Source: Mangrovimicrobium sp033283265 (GTDB lineage: Bacteria; Pseudomonadota; Gammaproteobacteria; Pseudomonadales; Halieaceae). From it: a stretch of 64,000 nt of DNA. A model generated the notes under the pieces. The model saw only the letters and a list, made by a program, of their open reading frames with translations. It ran no database searches and was not told the DNA's origin. The stretch lies in contig JAWMQN010000001.1 of NCBI GenBank assembly GCA_033283265.1, positions 1,240,001 through 1,304,000 on the forward strand, given 5' to 3'. The position numbers and the translations under genes are program-made. Shown in pieces: positions 62,301 to 64,000 of the stretch. How positions within the stretch are numbered: the stretch's first letter is position 1; every line of letters begins with the position of its first letter.

Positions 62301-64000
62301 GGGTATGTCTTCGTCGGGTACACGGCCTCCCAGGGCACCTACGACGGCACGACCTGGTCCGTGGGCAGCCTCGCCAGTGGCGCCACGGCCACGATCGACA
62401 TCACCGCCGAGGTCCAGGCCGCGGGCGACTACCTCAACACCGCTACCGTGTCGGGTAACGAGGCGGATGCCGACCTGTCCAACAACGTGGATACCGCCGG
62501 GGTGCTGCCCGGCTTCCCCTCGCCGATTGCTGACGTGGCGCTGAACAAGTCGGTGGACAACACCACGCCGATCATCGGTAGCGACACGGTCACCTTCACC
62601 ATCGCTATCATCAACAATGGCCCGGACGCCGCCGACAACGTGCAGGTGAGCGACACCGTGCCGGCGGGCTATACGGTGACCGGTGTAGTGGCGACGACGG
62701 GCAGCGCCGGCAATACCGGCAACGACGTCAGCTGGACCGTCGGCACCCTGAGCAGCGGGCAGAGCGAATCCCTGAGCATTCAGGCGACGGTCAACGAAAC
62801 CGGCCCCTACGACAACAGCGCGAGTGTCACCACCAGCACGCCGGACCCCGACAGCGGCAACAACATCGACACCACGACGACCTCGCCCACCACCGCGGCA
62901 GACCTGTCCATCGTCAAGGACGTCGACAACGCCACCCCCGATGTGGGCACCGACGTGACCTTCAGCCTGACGGTGAGCAACGCCGGCCCCAGCGACGCCA
63001 GCAGCGTGCAGGTGGTGGACACCCTGCCCAGCGGCTACGCCTATGTCAGCAACGACCAGGGCGCGACCTGGAACGCCACGGCCCGCACCCTGACCTGGGC
63101 CATCGGCGACCTCGCCGACCAGGCCTCGGCGGTGATGCAGGTCGTCGCGACGGTGCTCGCCAGCGGCGACTACACCAATACCGCCACGGTGGATGCCACC
63201 GAGACCGACCCGGACGGCGGCGACAACACCGACACTGCGGTGACCACCCCCTCCACCACCGTCGACCTGTCGATAGAGAAGCTGGTCGACAACGCCTCGC
63301 CCACCGTGGGCGACACCGTGACCTACACCCTGACGATCGCCAATGCCGGCCCCTCGGACGAGACCAACGCGGTGGTCACGGACGTCATCCCCGGCGGCTA
63401 CACCTACCTGAGCAACGACCGCGGCGCCACCTACGCCGCGGCCAGCCGCACGCTGACCTGGAACATAGGCAACCTCGGCGCGGGACAGGGCGACGCCATG
63501 CAGGTGATGCTCACGGTCAACGCCTCCGGGGATTACGCCAACACCGCCACCATCGACGGTGACGAGGACGACAGCGATAGCGGCAACAATTCCTCGACCG
63601 ATACCATCAGTCCCCTGCAGTCCGCGGACCTCGAGATCAGCAAGCTGGTGGACACCCCCCGGCCCGCCCCCGGGGACACCGTCCAGTTCACGGTGACAGC
63701 GACCAACAACGGGCCGAGCAACGCCACCGGCGTCGTCGTGACCGATGCCCTGCCCGGCGGCTACTCCCTGGTCAGCGCCACCCCCTCGAAGGGTAACTGG
63801 AGCGACCCGACCTGGACCGTGGGTACCCTGGCCAATGGTGAGACCGCCACCCTGGCCATCGTGGCCACCGTCAACGACGTTGCCCTCGACTCGGGCGGCT
63901 ATGCCAACTCGGCCGAGATTACCGGCACCGAGCCGGATCCCGACCCGGACAACAATATCGACACCGCCATCACCTCGCCGGACAAGTCCGCCGACGTGGC
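59373..64000 (+). CDS. Giant DUF11-repeat surface protein (partial, runs off the right edge)
   Basis: An open frame from ATG 59373 continues without a stop to the window end (at least 1542 residues). A signal peptide (LGRSFALALTFSTPALA) is followed by a roughly 500-residue N-terminal region (VTYQNGSYIIDMG). Beta-rich domains with a DNRLRE-like stretch follow (61100-61560). DUF11-type repeats with motifs such as ADLSIVKDVDNATPDVGTDV and NNGP begin at about 62166, 62529, 62898, 63261, 63624 and 63990, a period of 363-369 bases (121-123 residues). Acidic DPDxDNN linkers suggest calcium binding. The C-terminus, where a sorting tail would be, is outside. Confidence 0.85.
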   Translation, partial: MRRLLTRLGRSFALALTFSTPALAVDVTYQNGSYIIDMGQSTPTAENSLKPYGLVYDLTTNYQIPVDWIIRPGKSYTFESLANAADFTYNGKNYYAGPLIIPAEYAADAKPVIDAWVAKGVVVDEMTSGPLTANAYGTITSFPRVLLDAANGSIAASAFFEPAEVPTTAYALGEPLELTECNDIYILPHADPQSWDDATKTTFSNFVSDGGYLWSACHAVGSMEADAALGFLGLEMLTTAGLEDFGAIDNSNTTSYSYDPDAADDPIMQFYAALADGSSSALSGGSQEVNVLDLDSDWRATTTVAVSDPTNPNVAAGGGSYPEPAGIVTYGPTFGTGPGFVVYETSHSIQGGTDEQNVSAARIIGNFLLQASIAKKPIIENFSIDGQLASAGASIVVESFETVPVSADVGPADGVTATTFNYQWTSTCGGVFDQPSGTASGDPAMLATNWTAPADVGGCIIRLTVEDDCGRVTFEAAPLEVIQPQTLMLAKSVDKVVAAPGDILGYTLVPDYTGSLPLVDLCVSEDRPANTTYLASLPAFNTGPNCTAPGNWYLGSNTAGVPGVVPPTFDQQVYTIDSTILANNDTADTYLSQKDKDKVFGTEDILITSRKDGEDFVSLVGFDIAEQVSVASLPAGWEVASATMAVTVTSAQDNTGASVFRMLSNWSEAGASWSSPTGIGTWKAGEFSSLDYVASVLGLIDPTTEGLKTVDLTTTVDGWLRGNFANYGVALVGTLGDKKPEYAARELQDAAQPGPALDIVLNIPNSPSSTVTLTALPALATEGDVITVVMEVQANLIPGAIDITIPALATTTSGGAAVTCGAPSSASVSIPAPGGAQQVTFQCTVDADDATLTQDVVFDTPAFAADDNSIDFAAALSNSVIISPDLKFAVQVDPGITPLPNQIDNTGHISDSGVFLSLVDSNLVSTVIQNSVDLAIAKTVDIANPVVGTNVVFTLAVSNNGPGNASGVLVDDPLPSGYVFVGYTASQGTYDGTTWSVGSLASGATATIDITAEVQAAGDYLNTATVSGNEADADLSNNVDTAGVLPGFPSPIADVALNKSVDNTTPIIGSDTVTFTIAIINNGPDAADNVQVSDTVPAGYTVTGVVATTGSAGNTGNDVSWTVGTLSSGQSESLSIQATVNETGPYDNSASVTTSTPDPDSGNNIDTTTTSPTTAADLSIVKDVDNATPDVGTDVTFSLTVSNAGPSDASSVQVVDTLPSGYAYVSNDQGATWNATARTLTWAIGDLADQASAVMQVVATVLASGDYTNTATVDATETDPDGGDNTDTAVTTPSTTVDLSIEKLVDNASPTVGDTVTYTLTIANAGPSDETNAVVTDVIPGGYTYLSNDRGATYAAASRTLTWNIGNLGAGQGDAMQVMLTVNASGDYANTATIDGDEDDSDSGNNSSTDTISPLQSADLEISKLVDTPRPAPGDTVQFTVTATNNGPSNATGVVVTDALPGGYSLVSATPSKGNWSDPTWTVGTLANGETATLAIVATVNDVALDSGGYANSAEITGTEPDPDPDNNIDTAITSPDKSADV

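Noticed and set aside
62166..64000. Regular repeats as a possible CRISPR or tandem satellite.
   Set aside because: They are 121-123-residue DUF11 protein units in one open frame and are diverged at the DNA level.

Overview
The window is GC-rich, densely coded bacterial DNA. It looks like a marine gammaproteobacterium near Pseudomonas and the Cellvibrionales, possibly Halieaceae (the OM60/NOR5 group); this placement is inference. Support comes from the fimV-asd-leuB-leuD-leuC order with a divergent LysR gene, RlmKL fused as one protein, TamA/TamB, SlyX, Slt70 and a two-domain polyphosphate:AMP phosphotransferase. Proteins with IPTL-type sorting tails (exosortase H substrates) point the same way. 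No rRNA, CRISPR array or intact insertion sequence is visible. One tRNA gene is present, tRNA-Arg(CCT).

Left part (1-14.2 kb): the start of fimV, asd and leuBDC on the minus strand, a divergent LysR regulator, a tandem-MarR regulator coupled to a membrane fatty-acid-hydroxylase-type enzyme, a hotdog thioesterase, a small flavodoxin, rlmKL coupled to an Xre-like regulator, and a coupled pair of exported proteins. A pair of perfect inverted DnaA boxes lies at 9132-9159. Two structured palindromic elements of similar design lie at 2724-2839 (inside the leu cluster) and 14363-14478.

Middle (14.6-35.3 kb): pyruvate phosphate dikinase, a glycine-rich IPTL-CTERM surface protein, a class V aminotransferase, an OmpA-family lipoprotein, tamAB, polyphosphate:AMP phosphotransferase, an acyltransferase, a SutA-like small protein, a RecB-nuclease-like protein, slyX, a SUI1/YciH factor, slt and a TetR regulator. 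This is mostly ordinary chromosomal content.

Right part (35.6-64 kb) is accessory. It holds a large secreted protein and a two-gene operon pairing a membrane TrkA-N/RyR protein with a TIR-TPR membrane protein (candidate NAD-derived signalling or defence module). After tRNA-Arg(CCT) come a collagen-like secreted protein, a 75-residue mini IPTL-CTERM protein and a 161-bp IS21-like terminal-repeat element. Next is a cluster of unknown proteins with a DUF1508 protein, a Nif11 protein, an AAA+ ATPase, a group II truncated haemoglobin and a flavodoxin. Further on are a secreted stand-alone EF-Tu domain II, a midcut-by-XrtH-type cysteine-rich surface protein, and a four-gene cluster around a MotA/MotB-type motor resembling ZorAB. 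The window ends inside a very large surface protein made of DUF11 repeats.

The themes are cell-surface display through an exosortase not present in the window, candidate stress or defence modules, and redox proteins of unknown purpose. Functions are inferred from motifs read by eye; no database search was run.
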